A DNA stretch of 64,000 nt, from IMG/VR virus record IMGVR_UViG_3300027901_000002, positions 35,015 through 99,014 of that record, one strand, 5' to 3'. A program made the translations under genes and the position numbers. Shown here piece after piece: positions 31,066-38,703 of the stretch; position 1 is the first letter of the stretch; each line of letters opens with the position of its first letter. Under the pieces are notes generated by a model. That model was not told where the DNA came from, did no database searches, and was given only the letters and a program-made list of their open reading frames with translations. Source of the DNA: a virus.

Positions 31066-31150
31066 GATTTTTACCTCTCAAATTAGTTTTGGATATTTTG
31101 ACTGCCGTCGCGCGGTTGGCAGTCCTAAGATTATGTACATAGTTTGGCAT
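31052..31150 (-). CDS. Basic micropeptide (32 aa)
   Basis: ATG 31150 is preceded by a strong TAGGAGGATAAA ribosome site. The peptide (MPNYVHNLRTANRATAVK..) is strongly basic. It overlaps the next gene by 14 bp and contains that gene's ribosome site, so it may couple its translation. Confidence 0.45.
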   Translation of the reverse strand: MPNYVHNLRTANRATAVKISKTNLRGKNHAKV

Positions 31151-31155
31151 TTGTT

Positions 31156-31317
31156 TTATCCTCCTAATATTGGATAGATTGTAATGTTTGGATTGTCTGC
31201 GTGGAATACTTCTTTCTTTCCACAAGTTTTGCACTTGACTTGATCTGGTAGAAAGTTGAAGACTATTAAGTGATTTATTGACTTACAAATTGGACAAGTA
31301 TAAACTATATCGTGCAT
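31156..31317 (-). CDS. Zinc-ribbon microprotein (53 aa)
   Basis: YTCPICKSINHLIV and VKCKTCGKKEVFH form a textbook ribbon. Its last codons contain the ribosome site of the following peptide. Function unknown. Confidence 0.6.
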   Translation of the reverse strand: MHDIVYTCPICKSINHLIVFNFLPDQVKCKTCGKKEVFHADNPNITIYPILGG

Positions 31318-31318
31318 T

Positions 31319-31462
31319 TTACCACTTCCTCTTTTCGTACGGAATTAACTTTTTGCCTTTCTTATCCATTATGTAAATCGGAGCGAACGGATCTGGACAC
31401 TCGTAAGCTTTTATTGGCTTCATTTTTTTGCCGCATCGCGGACATTTAACTTTCTTCGTCAT
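31319..31462 (-). CDS. Zinc-knuckle microprotein (47 aa)
   Basis: VKCPRCGKKMKPIKAYEC is followed by PDPFAPIYIMDKKGKKLIPYEKRKW. A strong GGAGGAAA ribosome site precedes ATG 31462. Function unknown. Confidence 0.55.
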   Translation of the reverse strand: MTKKVKCPRCGKKMKPIKAYECPDPFAPIYIMDKKGKKLIPYEKRKW

Positions 31463-31781
31463 TTTCCTCCAAAACCTCGTCTAGTTCTGCTAAACATTTG
31501 TCCCAAGCGTCCATCATTTTTTTGATTCGTACTTTTAATCGCTTGGTATGAAAAAGACGATGGACTGTTTGATTTGGACAGATAACTAAGTTGTCTGGAT
31601 CGTTGTTTTTCTTGTTGTGATCGAGATGATGGATTATTTCACCATTCACGATCGGTCGTCCGTATTTTTCCTCAGCCACAAGAATGTGTTCGAACACATA
31701 ACCAGCTTTATTGGCTCTATGATGCGTTGGCATCTTGATGGTTGGATAACCTTTTCTAGTCGGTTTTTTTCTTCGTCCCAT
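31446..31781 (-). CDS. HNH endonuclease
   Basis: The 111-residue product has the HNH core: VFEHILVAEEKYGRPI, EIIHHLDHNKKNNDPDNL and VICPNQTVHRLFH, giving the two metal-binding histidines and the N-x-x-x-N. A basic N-terminus may bind DNA. It may be a homing-type nuclease or a virus-specific nicking enzyme. GTG 31790 would add three residues. Confidence 0.75.
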   Translation of the reverse strand: MGRRKKPTRKGYPTIKMPTHHRANKAGYVFEHILVAEEKYGRPIVNGEIIHHLDHNKKNNDPDNLVICPNQTVHRLFHTKRLKVRIKKMMDAWDKCLAELDEVLEENDEES

Positions 31782-32022
31782 ATATACCACTTAAGTTTGC
31801 TAGTACTCGATAGCCAGCCGCAAATATACTGAAGTCGGCTGGTAATCCAATTCCTTTGAAGTTGTAGTTTCCTTTAGCGACTTCTCGAGCCTCAATTCGT
31901 ACTGCAGTGCTGTAGGAGGGGTGATGGCGTTCTATTTCGTCGCATTCGAGACAGATCATGTCGGTGTTGAATCGAGACATAGTCGTTGGATTGACTTCTT
32001 TTTTACATCTCGCGCAAATCAC
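31756..32022 (-). CDS. Conserved zinc-binding phage protein (88 aa)
   Basis: MICARCKKEV..STMICLECDEIERHHPSYSTAVRIEAREVAKGNYNFKGIGLP: a CxxC/CxxC unit followed by a helix and the GNYNF-x-GIG-LP end. I recall this combination as a widely occurring small phage protein without known function. Confidence 0.65.
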   Translation of the reverse strand: MICARCKKEVNPTTMSRFNTDMICLECDEIERHHPSYSTAVRIEAREVAKGNYNFKGIGLPADFSIFAAGYRVLANLSGIYGTKKKTD

Positions 32023-32291
32023 TTAGGTCGCCTCCATAATTCAATTGCCAATTCTGGGTTTAAGTGGATGTCGGTGTGTTGGTTCATAAAGTCTTCCTCA
32101 GATTGTTCGAGAACGAAGTCTTCGTGAATGTGTCCGCATCGAGACAAAGTTATTTCGTAGTCGCGATATTTTGACACGGTTGCATAGACTATTTTTGAGA
32201 ACTTAACTAGCGAGAACATGTAGCCGAGACGGTTGTATTCCTCTCTGACTTTCTCAAGCTTGTCGTATTCTTCTTGACTAATCCTTATCAT
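32019..32291 (-). CDS. Hypothetical protein (90 aa)
   Basis: Helical N-terminus (EEYDKLEKVREEYNRLGY) then a beta segment and a DIHLNPELAIELW end. No family recognised. Coupled to neighbours by short overlaps. Confidence 0.55.
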   Translation of the reverse strand: MIRISQEEYDKLEKVREEYNRLGYMFSLVKFSKIVYATVSKYRDYEITLSRCGHIHEDFVLEQSEEDFMNQHTDIHLNPELAIELWRRPK

Positions 32292-32574
32292 CGTTTTTTT
32301 GCCTCCGTAGGTCGATTACTATTACATCCTTTGGATTTATTTGATTGGCGTCGAATTTCAACGCAGTCATAGCGTACATAAATCTTTCGTTGTCTCCTAC
32401 TCTCCACAATCTATATAACTCGGAATCTGCATACATATCCCATAGTTTTGGATCGAGAATTTTACGAAGTTCTCTTGGATGTAGATTTCCTCCAATTAAA
32501 ACCCACTTCTTAAACTCTTGTTTTATGTCTAACTCTTTCATAAAATCCTCAAACATTTTCATCCATTTTTCCAT
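32278..32574 (-). CDS. Hypothetical protein (98 aa)
   Basis: From ATG 32574, which overlaps the stop of the previous gene. Contains WVLIGGNLHPRELRKILDPKLW and a VIVIDLRRQKND end. Function unknown. Confidence 0.55.
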   Translation of the reverse strand: MEKWMKMFEDFMKELDIKQEFKKWVLIGGNLHPRELRKILDPKLWDMYADSELYRLWRVGDNERFMYAMTALKFDANQINPKDVIVIDLRRQKNDDKD

Positions 32575-32774
32575 TAAAAGTCGCCTCTCAAAATTGTTGT
32601 TAATGTGCCATCGCATCGAAAACATTTAAATTCGAGGACAGCTTCGCCGTCTTTACAAGACCCTCCTACGCAAACCATTTCACTCATTGAATTGACAATT
32701 CCTTTCATCATACAAATAGGACAGGCAGGATTGGTTGAAATGTAGTGTTTTTCTGGTCTATCGTTTAGACTCAT
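32574..32774 (-). CDS. Zinc-ribbon protein (66 aa)
   Basis: ACPICMMKG and EFKCFRCDGTLTTI form the ribbon. A further C-x5-C pair lies between. Function unknown. Confidence 0.55.
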   Translation of the reverse strand: MSLNDRPEKHYISTNPACPICMMKGIVNSMSEMVCVGGSCKDGEAVLEFKCFRCDGTLTTILRGDF

Positions 32775-33027
32775 TTTTTTTACTCACTTTTTTCATTAAG
32801 TCGATAAATTTCTGAGCGTATTTGTCGTTTGGATTTACGAATTGTAGCATAACTAAATCGTCGAACATATCATTTGGATGCTGTGGAAGTTCGTCTATGA
32901 TGTTGCGTTTAACTACGGCTTTCATCAATTTGTAGAAATATTTCGAAGGATGTTTATGGAACTTGTTCCACTCTCGCTCGGTAGAGTCGGTTAAAACGTT
33001 TGTATTTTTTGTTTGTTTTTTTGACAT
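32758..33027 (-). CDS. Hypothetical protein (89 aa)
   Basis: Starting at ATG 33027. Basic N-terminus, then helices with HPSKYFYKLMKAVVKRNIIDELP. It is the first gene of the 30.6-33.0 kb operon. Function unknown. Confidence 0.55.
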   Translation of the reverse strand: MSKKQTKNTNVLTDSTEREWNKFHKHPSKYFYKLMKAVVKRNIIDELPQHPNDMFDDLVMLQFVNPNDKYAQKFIDLMKKVSKKNESKR

Positions 33028-33253
33028 TCGTATCAACTCAGACTTATTAAATCGAAGGTTTTTCACAGACCTTCAATATAGTATAAGAAGCGATCGTTTA
33101 TAAATATTTCGCTTTTGAGGACAAATTAGAATTAGAGTCGTTCGTAGGCAGGAGTCGGTATTATATACGTTTAACTACTTTGTAGTCAAAAAATTCGTAG
33201 TGATGTGGTGGAGCTTATGCGCCCAATTGCCGCTTCCAAGTACCAGCTCGAGG

Positions 33254-33293
33254 AGTAAAAATTTCGGAGACACCAGAAGTAAAAATTTCGGAG
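33254..33293. repeat. 16-bp direct repeat
   Basis: AGTAAAAATTTCGGAG occurs at 33254-33269 and again, identically, at 33278-33293. Iteron-like spacing of 24 bp. Confidence 0.75.
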
Positions 33294-33543
33294 TGTTTTT
33301 TTTACGACGTACTCGTTTGGACAAAACAAAGCGTGGCATGGATTGTTTTTATTTGAGTTTTGTCCGCATTTAGGCCAAACTAAGAGAAATTGTCCAGTTT
33401 GGAGTCTTTGGAGTCGGAGTTTGGAATCCATCCGTCCGTCGTTATTTAGTTTGGACTAAATAGATGATCTGTAGCGCTAGCGCGTAATATGATCTCAAAT
33501 AGAAAGATTTAAATAAACTCGATGATTTTATATCTACAAGCCG

Positions 33544-33575
33544 TAATCATTGAGATATGAAATGATCAATGATTA
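33544..33575. promoter_or_regulatory. Inverted repeat upstream of 33608 gene
   Basis: TAATCATTGA (33544-33553) and TCAATGATTA (33566-33575) are exact inverse complements separated by 12 bp, centred about 48 bp before the ATG at 33608. A TATA-like TTTAAATAA lies near 33508. This fits an operator between TATA box and gene. Confidence 0.6.
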
Positions 33576-33607
33576 AATTAAGGCTGAATCAATAGAAGTG
33601 AATAAAA

Positions 33608-34087
33608 ATGACTGATAAGAAAAACTCTCTGATTAAATTCTCTGAAATGAATGATACTGATATAGAGAACTTCACTGATAAGATATTCATTTATCGCGAC
33701 TCTGATCGATTCTGGACTAGTTTAAATCGAGATCAAATACTTGAATTATTCAAATACTTAAGAGATTCTAAAGTTTCAGATGATAAGATTAATTCTTTAC
33801 TAGCTTTCAGCGACTCTAAAGAAGTATCTAAGATATATCTAGTAGGAGCTTTATATGAGGCTGAAATAGAGAAAGTAGGAACTAAACTAGTCAAAAATAT
33901 GAATGAGGCTGAAATAAGAGCTCATTTATATAAAATCGTCAAATCTAAGAAAGTTCCTAAGAAACTGGCTGAAATTCTTAAAGAGAATAATATAGGACTC
34001 GAGAATATTAAATCAGAAGCTAAAATCGACTTCAAATTAAAGAATCTAGTCAATCTAGGAATCGTAGCTTTAAAGAACTCGAAATAG
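33608..34087 (+). CDS. Helical hypothetical protein (159 aa)
   Basis: A charged, all-helical protein without recognisable motifs. MNEAEIRAHLYKIVKSKKVPKKLAEIL in the C-terminal half might be a DNA-binding or protein-binding helix bundle. Its Leu and Ser codon choices (frequent CTA, TCT) and word content differ from the neighbours, and it stands alone behind its own operator-like repeat. It could be a regulator or a recent arrival. Confidence 0.6.
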   Translation: MTDKKNSLIKFSEMNDTDIENFTDKIFIYRDSDRFWTSLNRDQILELFKYLRDSKVSDDKINSLLAFSDSKEVSKIYLVGALYEAEIEKVGTKLVKNMNEAEIRAHLYKIVKSKKVPKKLAEILKENNIGLENIKSEAKIDFKLKNLVNLGIVALKNSK

Positions 34088-34441
34088 ATTGACTGAATCT
34101 TAAAACTCTTAAATTTAATTACTCTTTTTTTTCTTTTCTTGATTTTTCTTGAAGTATTGAAATTTTGTAGATAAGAATTCTTATTTTTTAGACTTCTTTG
34201 GGCGAGTCGCGTTCCAGCCCCCCGCAAAAAATATTTTTTTTATTGTTTTTAAATACTTAAAATGAATCATAAATTTGTCAAACCCCTGTAGTATTATAGG
34301 GGTTTCGCAAATTTAAAACTAAACCAGTTCGAACTTTAACTACTTCTACTCCTTTTTTATCGAACCAGCTTGAATTTGATCTAAAAATTTGACTTTTTTG
34401 TCAGGGGGGCCGCCTAACGATTTTTTCTACTTTTTTTCGAT
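34088..34441. other. Convergent intergenic region with GC-rich blocks
   Basis: No gene is seen. It holds a T-run terminator (34125-34140), a GC-rich block with GGGCGAGTCGCGTTCCAGCCC (34200-34220), the long palindrome (34271-34314) and a second GC-rich block AGGGGGGCCGCC (34403-34414). The last two may form terminator hairpins for the RHH gene. Confidence 0.4.
34271..34314. repeat. Long palindrome, copy 2 (also at 12286-12329)
   Basis: Arms of 17 bp (AAATTTGTCAAACCCCT against AGGGGTTTCGCAAATTT, two mismatches) around GTAGTATTAT. The left 23 bp are identical to copy 1, and AAAACT follows both. It lies between convergent genes. Confidence 0.75.
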
Positions 34442-34642
34442 TTAGAGCGACTTTTTGACGAAATTAGCAAACCCTTTACCACTTTTCTCTGAATTTTTAT
34501 TAACTAGCTCGACAAAAAGGAGTTGTTCTTTCACAAGTTTGCGAATTTGAGCTGCCATCGATCTCTCTTGTTCTTTACAATATTGCTTGAATTTCCTGTA
34601 CGTCTCTTCGTCGAAACGAACGTTCAAAATTTTTTTAGTCAT
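34442..34642 (-). CDS. Ribbon-helix-helix (CopG-like) repressor
   Basis: The 66-residue protein starts ILNVRFDEETYRKFKQYCKEQERSMAAQIRKLVKEQL, a complete RHH unit: beta strand LNVRFD, helix 1, the E-R-S-M-A turn and helix 2. It is divergent from the virion operon. The palindrome ATACC-ATTAC-GGTAT overlaps its own start codon, so autorepression is likely, perhaps with control of the virion promoter. Confidence 0.8.
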   Translation of the reverse strand: MTKKILNVRFDEETYRKFKQYCKEQERSMAAQIRKLVKEQLLFVELVNKNSEKSGKGFANFVKKSL

Positions 34643-34743
34643 ACCATTACGGTATTGTAAAGGTTTAAAAATGTTACTTTTAATATTTTTAAAAACCTAA
34701 AACTCTTGATTTATAAAGGAATAAGTTATATTGTTAAGTAGAT
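34643..34743. promoter_or_regulatory. Divergent archaeal promoters and RHH operator
   Basis: Plus strand: TTTATAAA at 34710-34717 lies about 30 nt before ATG 34744, so the transcript starts at or a few bases before the ATG (nearly leaderless). Minus strand: a TTTTTAAAC box (34662-34672) lies about 25 nt before ATG 34642, again leaderless. The inverted repeat ATACC(N5)GGTAT at 34641-34655 sits between the minus-strand TATA box and start. This spacing is typical for archaea. Confidence 0.65.
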
Positions 34744-35160
34744 ATGGAAGAAAATACCTCGCTTGCAAAAAAAGAGGACGCGCAAGCCCTTGCAAAGACA
34801 GAAGAGGAGGGCACTCTTGCCTTCGAAGTTGCGGTGGAAATGGCAAAGAACCACAACAAAATCATGGAGGTCGTTGAAAAACTCTTCAATGATATTCGCG
34901 TAGAAGTTATAGAAGACGACGAAGGCAACAAGATCGGACAAAGGACTCACGTTCCGCCTCAACTTATCAAATGGCTAAGAGAAGCTCGTATGTACGAGAA
35001 CGACATGTGGAAACTGGGAGGAGGAGAAATCGAACAGGAACACGAAAAGAGAAAACTCGAAGTTAAAGCCAAACTAATTATGACGTTAATCGGAACTGAC
35101 CCAGAAGAAAGAGAGAAGTTGATGGAACAATGGAAAGAAACAGTGAGCTTCAAGAAATAA
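34744..35160 (+). CDS. Putative small terminase subunit / virion-operon leader protein
   Basis: A 138-residue acidic helical protein, first in the virion operon and overlapping the large terminase start by 31 bp. Position suggests the DNA-recognition subunit of the packaging motor, but I see no clear helix-turn-helix. The C-terminal part is a coiled-coil-like helix (EQEHEKRKLEVKAKLIM). Confidence 0.5.
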   Translation: MEENTSLAKKEDAQALAKTEEEGTLAFEVAVEMAKNHNKIMEVVEKLFNDIRVEVIEDDEGNKIGQRTHVPPQLIKWLREARMYENDMWKLGGGEIEQEHEKRKLEVKAKLIMTLIGTDPEEREKLMEQWKETVSFKK

Positions 35161-36785
35161 AACAACAAGAATTTGAAAGTATTCAAAATACTATTTTTAG
35201 GGCAGTCGACTTCATCGAAACTTTTTTGCCCGACGAAAACAACTTTAATAAAATCGTAAAGCTCACCCAGCCGCAAAGAGACGCAATCGACAGCATACAA
35301 TTTGGATTCCCTCTTAGTCAATTCGATTTTAGCGAAATAGAAAAACCTTCTCGAGGAATAGTAATGGTCTGGCCCCGTCAAACGGGAAAAACTACAGGTT
35401 GCGGTTACGCAGCAGACGGTATCTTAATAATGAACCCAAACACGAAGATAGGAATTATTGCTGCAACCGAAAAACAAGCAAAAAAGCTTTTCAACAAAAT
35501 TAAAAAAATCCTTCGTCATTCTATGTTTAAAGACATGATAATTCAAAAAACGATGAGAGTTGACTTCCTCGAACTAACAAACGGTAGCTTCGTAGAATGT
35601 TGGCCTTGTACGGAAGGAATTGAAGGAAGCACGTACGATTACCTTTTTGTAGACGAAGCCGCGATTATGGACGAAAAAGTTATTTTCGTTTCAGCTCTAC
35701 CAACAGTTACTCACGGTAAAAGGTGGATAATGCTCTCGACTCCAAAAGGCCCTAAAGGAAAATTCATAGATTATTATTTCGAAGGATTAGACACGAGACC
35801 AATAATTTGCAAGGCTTGCGGAGAACAATTACCTCAAGCAGCATTTAACGTTGATAGATTTCCAATTGGCGTAATGCCAACAGAAGAAATGCACCCTTGT
35901 CCTATTTGCGGTGGATTCGACTACAAATACGGAATCGGCAAATATACAGTTCCTTGGGTTGACCCTTGGAACGATGGTATAAGGTCTAAACAACTTGTTA
36001 AAGCTTTATTAGACGAAAATAATTGGTCAGCAGAAGCAAGACAAGAATATTTAGGAGAAGTCATTTCTGACGCATCAATGGTGTTTCTAGGAGAATGGCT
36101 TAAAAATTGTACCAGAAATAAACTTACTAACCAATTAATTTCTAAAGGAGAAGCGTACGTGGTAGGAATAGATTACGGTAGAAAACACGACGCTTCTTGC
36201 TTTTACGTCACGCATAGAGACAAAAAAACTGGACATATTGTTCTTGATTTTGGAATGACAGTAGCGGGAGAATTCGACAGCCAACGCACTTACCGCTACA
36301 TCAGAAAAAAACTACAAAGAATTTTAGTCACGTTCGACCCTATATGGGTTGTTCCAGATGCAACAGGTTTGGGAGACCCGCTTGTAGAAGAACTAGAAGA
36401 AGACTTAAAAATGTGGCGTTCGAGAGGAATGCCGTTAAAAACGCAAATTTTCAACAACAAGCCAAACAATAAAGGATTTATAATTTCAAGAACGACCAAA
36501 CCAGAGTTAATTGGAAACCTTATCAAAGCTTTTGCAAAAGGATTAATAGAAATACCACCTGCCTCTGAACCAGAAATAGGAAAATTGAGAGAAGAATTAC
36601 TCCGCTACGAGTGCGACAATTTACCTGGAACTGATTACATTAAATACGGAACGCAATCATTCCACGACGACAGAGTAATTGCTCTTGCTTTGTCTGTTTG
36701 GGCTCATAGACAAAGGCCTTTCTATTTAGACCAAATAAAAATTAGAGGATTTAATTTCAACATTCTTGGTAGCGAGGAAATATGA
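35130..36785 (+). CDS. terL: Large terminase subunit (TerL)
   Basis: A 551-residue packaging ATPase-nuclease. Walker A is PRQTGKTT (about residue 82), Walker B YLFVDEAA (about 172), followed by the coupling LSTPKG. The nuclease half has VGIDYGRKHD (about 345), VVPDATGLGD (about 407) and FHDDRVIALAL (about 511), the three acidic positions of the RNase H-like fold. An unusual zinc knuckle (CKAC..CPIC, about 227-263) sits in the linker. Pumps DNA into proheads through the portal. Confidence 0.9.
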   Translation: MERNSELQEIKQQEFESIQNTIFRAVDFIETFLPDENNFNKIVKLTQPQRDAIDSIQFGFPLSQFDFSEIEKPSRGIVMVWPRQTGKTTGCGYAADGILIMNPNTKIGIIAATEKQAKKLFNKIKKILRHSMFKDMIIQKTMRVDFLELTNGSFVECWPCTEGIEGSTYDYLFVDEAAIMDEKVIFVSALPTVTHGKRWIMLSTPKGPKGKFIDYYFEGLDTRPIICKACGEQLPQAAFNVDRFPIGVMPTEEMHPCPICGGFDYKYGIGKYTVPWVDPWNDGIRSKQLVKALLDENNWSAEARQEYLGEVISDASMVFLGEWLKNCTRNKLTNQLISKGEAYVVGIDYGRKHDASCFYVTHRDKKTGHIVLDFGMTVAGEFDSQRTYRYIRKKLQRILVTFDPIWVVPDATGLGDPLVEELEEDLKMWRSRGMPLKTQIFNNKPNNKGFIISRTTKPELIGNLIKAFAKGLIEIPPASEPEIGKLREELLRYECDNLPGTDYIKYGTQSFHDDRVIALALSVWAHRQRPFYLDQIKIRGFNFNILGSEEI

Positions 36786-36991
36786 AAAAGAAAAAGAAAG
36801 AACCAGAAATAGTTATGGTAGATGGAATTCCTTGTATAGTCGCAGAAGTAGAAAAACCACCTCCAAGAGTGATCATTAGGTTTTTCCCATTTTCTGAACT
36901 ACAAAAAAACAAGGAAGACAATTACTTAGAAAAAGTATTAAAAGATTTAGAAAAAATGTTTAAAGATTGGGACTTTTCAGATGCCTATTAG
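36782..36991 (+). CDS. Small hypothetical protein (69 aa)
   Basis: MKKKKKEPEIVMVDGIPCIVAEVE is followed by an acidic amphipathic helix. It lies between terminase and portal with 4- and 11-bp overlaps. Function unknown. Confidence 0.55.
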   Translation: MKKKKKEPEIVMVDGIPCIVAEVEKPPPRVIIRFFPFSELQKNKEDNYLEKVLKDLEKMFKDWDFSDAY

Positions 36992-38405
36992 AAGAACAGA
37001 ACAAAGAAAACCAGATTTTTTACCTAGTAGAAGATCCATTATTGCTGATTTAGACCAAAGCGATTACGCGCTAGACAAAGACCTAAAGGCTCTAAAGAAA
37101 GTTATGATAGAACCTACTTACATAAACCTTGAAGAAGGGTTTTGGAACGATTCTATCGCAGTTAGTTTTACCGACATAACAGCACACGTGATTATAGGAG
37201 ATGGCCCTAGAATTAGGTGCGACAAAAGTCAAGAAGCAGTAGAAGTAATAAAAAGATGGTGTCGTTCAATAAACGTAAGAAGACAAACTTACGAAGATTG
37301 GATAAGAGAATCTTGGTTTGATTCAATGGTTTATGGAAAATTCTTTTGGCGCGTTGAGGAAAGAGCACCTTACGAAAACGTCGATATTCAAAGATTAGAT
37401 CCAAAAACAATAGAAACCAGAATAGACCCAGTAATGGGTTATAGAAAGTTTATTCAACACACGAACAAATATAGATACCATAAAAGCAAAAAACAGTTTT
37501 ATAGAGCAAAAGACGAAGATGGATTATTTTATAGGACTAATTGGGAAAAAAATCCTATGAAAATAAACTATGGTACGAAACAAACTAACTATACTTTAAA
37601 AGAAGTTCAAATTTCTTTAGCCGACGAACCACACGTTATTCTTTACGGAGATTTTTTTAGAAAACCACCTATCGCAAACGCTTTACATTACATAGTTTAC
37701 AAAAGATGGATATTGTGGTTTATGCGTAAATATTCGCAAAAGCATTGGGCTCCTTTTGTTGTTTTATCAGTTGGCGATCCTCGTTCTCCAAACTATCCAA
37801 CAGATAGACATAAAATGCAAGCCGCAATAGACAACGGTAAGCAATTTATAAGACAAATAACAAATTTTGGAGGAGTTTCTTTGCCTGGAGAAATGGATCT
37901 CAAGACTTTAGAAACTCAAACGGCTAGGAGCTCAGAAATCTACGTTTTATACATTCAAGAACTCGACAAACAAATAATGTATACAATTTTCGGTTCGATG
38001 GGACAAAGAGAAGCGAGAGGAACTGAGCTAGCCACTTCAAGAATTTTACAAGAAGGATGGCTTAGGTTTATAAAAGGTATAAGGAGATTGTACGAACTTA
38101 TATCAACGACTTTTTGGGCTTATTGTCTACTTCCTTACCACGGGATAAACGACGTGGAACCAAGTGATTTAGACATGGAATGGAGTCCTTTAAGGTTCGA
38201 AACTATTTTAGAATTATTGCAATCAATCGCAATTGGAGCTAACGTTGGAGTGTTCGAAACTAAAAACGAACTAAGAAAAGCTGCTCAGTCTGCCTTTTCT
38301 TTCTTAGACGAACTACCCGACGGAGACAACAAAAAGGTTGAAGATATTGTCAAAAAACAGCAAGCTGGCGTTGGAACATCGTCTCAAAAAAGCCCTCAAG
38401 GATGA
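36981..38405 (+). CDS. Portal protein
   Basis: A 474-residue protein right after the terminase, with portal hallmarks: an N-terminal region with FWNDSIAVSFTDITAHVIIGDGPRIRC, a wing IEPTYINL, a DSMVYGKFFWRVEE strand, IQRLDPKTIETRIDP, and a helical stem/clip with MYTIFGSMGQREARGTELATSRI. Forms the dodecameric DNA entry ring. Confidence 0.8.
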   Translation: MPIRRTEQRKPDFLPSRRSIIADLDQSDYALDKDLKALKKVMIEPTYINLEEGFWNDSIAVSFTDITAHVIIGDGPRIRCDKSQEAVEVIKRWCRSINVRRQTYEDWIRESWFDSMVYGKFFWRVEERAPYENVDIQRLDPKTIETRIDPVMGYRKFIQHTNKYRYHKSKKQFYRAKDEDGLFYRTNWEKNPMKINYGTKQTNYTLKEVQISLADEPHVILYGDFFRKPPIANALHYIVYKRWILWFMRKYSQKHWAPFVVLSVGDPRSPNYPTDRHKMQAAIDNGKQFIRQITNFGGVSLPGEMDLKTLETQTARSSEIYVLYIQELDKQIMYTIFGSMGQREARGTELATSRILQEGWLRFIKGIRRLYELISTTFWAYCLLPYHGINDVEPSDLDMEWSPLRFETILELLQSIAIGANVGVFETKNELRKAAQSAFSFLDELPDGDNKKVEDIVKKQQAGVGTSSQKSPQG

Positions 38406-38703
38406 TCTCTGGAACATCATAAATAGGGAAAAAATTGAGAAAATAGATTTCCAACAAGGCGTAATGGAAGAACTATTAGATTGTAAAACTATAAATCTTG
38501 GGTTAGTAAATGGTTTAGCAAATTCATTGGAATACGAGTACGATTTCGTTCTTTCTTACTTTTACGACGAAATGGAGAAAAATTACAACGGCGATATTTT
38601 AATCGCAATAAAAAAAACCATAAGTTTATTGTGTAAAAGGATAAAATTAACTTTACAATTAATACAAAAAATAAAGGAAGAAAACAATGGCGGACGAACC
38701 TGA
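38338..38703 (+). CDS. Hypothetical helical protein (121 aa)
   Basis: All-helical product overlapping the portal end by 68 bp; starts are TTG (38338 or 38371), so the N-terminus is unsure. A position between portal and minor head genes suggests a head-assembly role. No family recognised. Confidence 0.5.
   Translation: MKILSKNSKLALEHRLKKALKDDLWNIINREKIEKIDFQQGVMEELLDCKTINLGLVNGLANSLEYEYDFVLSYFYDEMEKNYNGDILIAIKKTISLLCKRIKLTLQLIQKIKEENNGGRT

Larger units (their letters stand above)
33028..33607. promoter_or_regulatory. Repeat-rich control region (possible origin)
   Basis: About 580 bp without a convincing gene; the minus frame at 33186-33431 encodes repeats (LRNFY twice) and has no ribosome site or ATG-supported context. 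The region holds a 16-bp direct repeat, several inverted repeats (GGACAAAAC/GTTTTGTCC, CCAAACT/AGTTTGG, TTTAGT/ACTAAA), the palindrome GCGCTAGCGC (33474-33483), and an operator-like repeat at 33544-33575. A promoter for both flanking genes is likely and a replication origin is possible. Confidence 0.45.

Noticed and set aside
31052-31234. Longer 60-residue version of the basic micropeptide
   Set aside because: The strong ribosome site lies just before the internal ATG at 31150, and the longer part overlaps the zinc-ribbon gene in another frame.
33186-33431. Minus-strand frame of 81 codons in the repeat region
   Set aside because: The product simply translates the direct repeat (LRNFY twice), has no ribosome site, and the region is rich in dyads; noncoding is more likely.
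35130-36785. Intein or intron in the terminase
   Set aside because: The sequence between Walker B and the nuclease motifs contains a zinc knuckle but no intein splice motifs; the protein length is normal.
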